Shown here: positions 32,992 through 33,814 of the stretch, in pieces
How the letters are laid out: each line of letters opens with the position of its first letter
Numbering within the stretch: the stretch's first letter is position 1
DNA from: Candidatus Melainabacteria bacterium
GTDB taxonomy: Bacteria > Cyanobacteriota > Vampirovibrionia > Gastranaerophilales > Gastranaerophilaceae
Assembly: GCA_003258725.1 (NCBI GenBank)
Contig: QHMG01000016.1
Span: forward strand, 1-33,814
Direction: 5' to 3'
DNA: 33,814 nt
Program-made: the position numbers and the translations under genes
Notes under the pieces: model-generated
What the model saw: the letters and a program-made list of their open reading frames with translations, nothing else
Databases searched by the model: none
Told to the model about the DNA's origin: nothing

Positions 32992-33550
32992 ACACAGACA
33001 AAGTCTTAATTAATGCTTTAGGGCAAAGACCAATAATATTTTCAAAACTGCCACCGATGTTTTTAACAAAACCTTGTGGCAGTTCTTGTATTCCATAAGA
33101 ACCTGCTTTATCTAGTGGATTAAAGTCATTGATGTAATTATGTATCATAGCATCAGAAAGCTCATTAAAGGTTACATAGCTAGTTGTAGAATGAATTTTC
33201 TTACGCATTTGAGGAGTTTCAATTGCGCAAATTGAAGTTACAACAAAATGCTCTTTGTTTGATAATGCTTTTAACATTTTGTAGGCTTCTTCTTTGTCCT
33301 TAGGTTTACCTAAAATTTGATTATCTAAAACTACAATTGTGTCCGCACCAACAACAATAGCATCGTCTTTAATGTTTTTTGCAACTTCATAGGCTTTGTT
33401 ATACGCAAGATTTTCAATTTTTTCATAAGTAAAATTGTGATTATCTAAAACCTCCTCGTAGGGTGATTTTATAATCTCAAAATCCAATCCTAAATCTTCA
33501 AAAATCTTTTTTCTTCTTGGTGAACCCGATGCTAAAATTAATCTTTTCAT
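32981..33550 (-). CDS. maf: Maf-family nucleoside triphosphate pyrophosphatase
   Basis: Maf proteins hydrolyse non-canonical or methylated (d)NTPs (dTTP, UTP, m5U/m7G types) to the monophosphate. The 189-aa protein shows LILASGSPRRKKIFEDLG, VVGADTIVVLDNQILGKP and DKAGSYGIQ, the conserved family motifs. The ATG at 33550 gives the exact family N-terminus. A good promoter (TTTACA, 16 bases, TATAAT) ends only nine bases before it, so the mRNA should have almost no leader and no ribosome site. The last 11 bases overlap rpsA tail to tail. Confidence 0.94.
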   Translation of the reverse strand: MKRLILASGSPRRKKIFEDLGLDFEIIKSPYEEVLDNHNFTYEKIENLAYNKAYEVAKNIKDDAIVVGADTIVVLDNQILGKPKDKEEAYKMLKALSNKEHFVVTSICAIETPQMRKKIHSTTSYVTFNELSDAMIHNYINDFNPLDKAGSYGIQELPQGFVKNIGGSFENIIGLCPKALIKTLSVFKQ

Positions 33551-33559
33551 AACGGATTC

Positions 33560-33587
33560 ATTATAACATTTTATTTATAGATGTAAA
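33560..33587 (-). promoter_or_regulatory. Promoter of maf
   Basis: On the minus strand, -35 TTTACA (33587-33582), a 16-base spacer and -10 TATAAT (33565-33560). The expected transcription start is about 33553, two or three bases before the ATG at 33550. Architecture equals the pcrA promoter. Confidence 0.65.
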
Positions 33588-33600
33588 GATTTTGCATCAA

Positions 33601-33814
33601 TTATGCAGCCAATCTGTTTTGAGTAATTGGCGATGTTGAATATCTGGCTGTTCTGGCGTTTAGTCGTGAACAAGCACTATTTAGCTGTTTATTTAGAACA
33701 AACATATTGCGACTCATTGCGGCGTAATCATTCATGGCTGACATCATCTTCTCTGGATTTACCATTGAGATGGTGTTTTCGTGGTTATCTACTTTTTCTT
33801 GAGCATATTTCTTT
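33601..33814 (-). CDS. C-terminal end of a duplicated protein of unknown function (partial, right copy)
   Basis: The frame is open from the window edge (first full codon at 33813) to TAA at 33601-33603 and encodes 70 residues. It has a Met/Asn-rich helical stretch (ISMVNPEKMMSAMNDYAAM) and an Arg-containing tail ending ITQNRLAA. The last 30 codons are identical in protein to the left partial gene, which lies in inverted orientation at 1-94. I do not recognise a family. The start lies outside the window. Confidence 0.7.
   Translation of the reverse strand, partial: KKYAQEKVDNHENTISMVNPEKMMSAMNDYAAMSRNMFVLNKQLNSACSRLNARTARYSTSPITQNRLAA

Overview
The window looks like chromosomal DNA of an AT-rich, Gram-negative-type bacterium. 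The best guess is a gut Melainabacteria/Vampirovibrionia (Gastranaerophilales-like) relative of Cyanobacteria. This rests on the cyanobacterial-type SLOG/'DNA recombination-mediator protein A', the MEP isoprenoid genes (ispF, dxr), MutS2, a short four-repeat S1, an interrupted murC-murB-ddl-ftsQ cluster, and several lineage-specific proteins with an N-terminal N-x-N-F-[S/T]-G motif. The assignment is inference, not proof. No rRNA, tRNA, CRISPR array, transposase or phage gene was seen.

Layout. 1-458: C-terminal end of a duplicated gene, paired hairpin repeats and terminators. 459-2936 (-): PcrA/UvrD helicase. 3016-7580 (+): a tight seven-gene operon (SLOG protein, HEAT-like protein, Nudix hydrolase, HAD phosphatase, ispF, glyoxalase, gmhA). 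7699-7872 (+): an unannotated 57-aa gene with its own promoter and terminator. 7976-9250 (-): nucleoside transporter. 9338-10528 (+): exported protein with a glycine zipper. 10661-11443 (-): amino-acid-binding lipoprotein. 11539-12672 (+): dxr. 12850-13029 (+): 59-aa gene. 13136-14464 (-): Ala/Gly-rich protein. 14657-16141 (-): phosphohexomutase. 16195-18458 (+): lone sugar ABC permease coupled to a 5'-nucleotidase. 18528-24011 (+): murC-murB-ddl-ftsQ-nadE. 24106-25768 (+): dicarboxylate/glutamate symporter and yraN. 25769-26076: a GC-rich structured island and a promoter. 26077-27642 (+): HELGH-containing putative metalloprotease. 27721-29299 (-): ndk-tgt. 29447-31810 (+): mutS2. 31918-32991 (+): rpsA. 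32981-33550 (-): maf. 33601-33814 (-): C-terminal end of a second copy of the gene at the left edge.

Most genes are housekeeping: DNA repair (pcrA, mutS2), isoprenoids, peptidoglycan and division, NAD, queuosine, nucleotide clean-up (Nudix, Maf, Ndk, nucleotidase) and uptake. The unusual layer is a set of four lineage-specific genes (57, 59, 442 and 521 aa). Each is preceded by a similar upstream module: a GCAAT/T-rich block about 20 bp before ACTTTATAT or TATAAAAT, then a G-A-rich start region, 41-49 bp before the start codon. This differs from the TTTACA-16-TATAAT promoters of pcrA and maf, so it may mark a dedicated regulon. Two of its products share the N-terminal motif.

Other notable points: none of the 33 gene ends uses TGA as stop (23 TAA, 10 TAG). 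Dispersed hairpin repeats show covarying stems. The window is flanked by inverted near-identical gene ends. NadE seems to have lost its glutaminase active site. maf looks leaderless.
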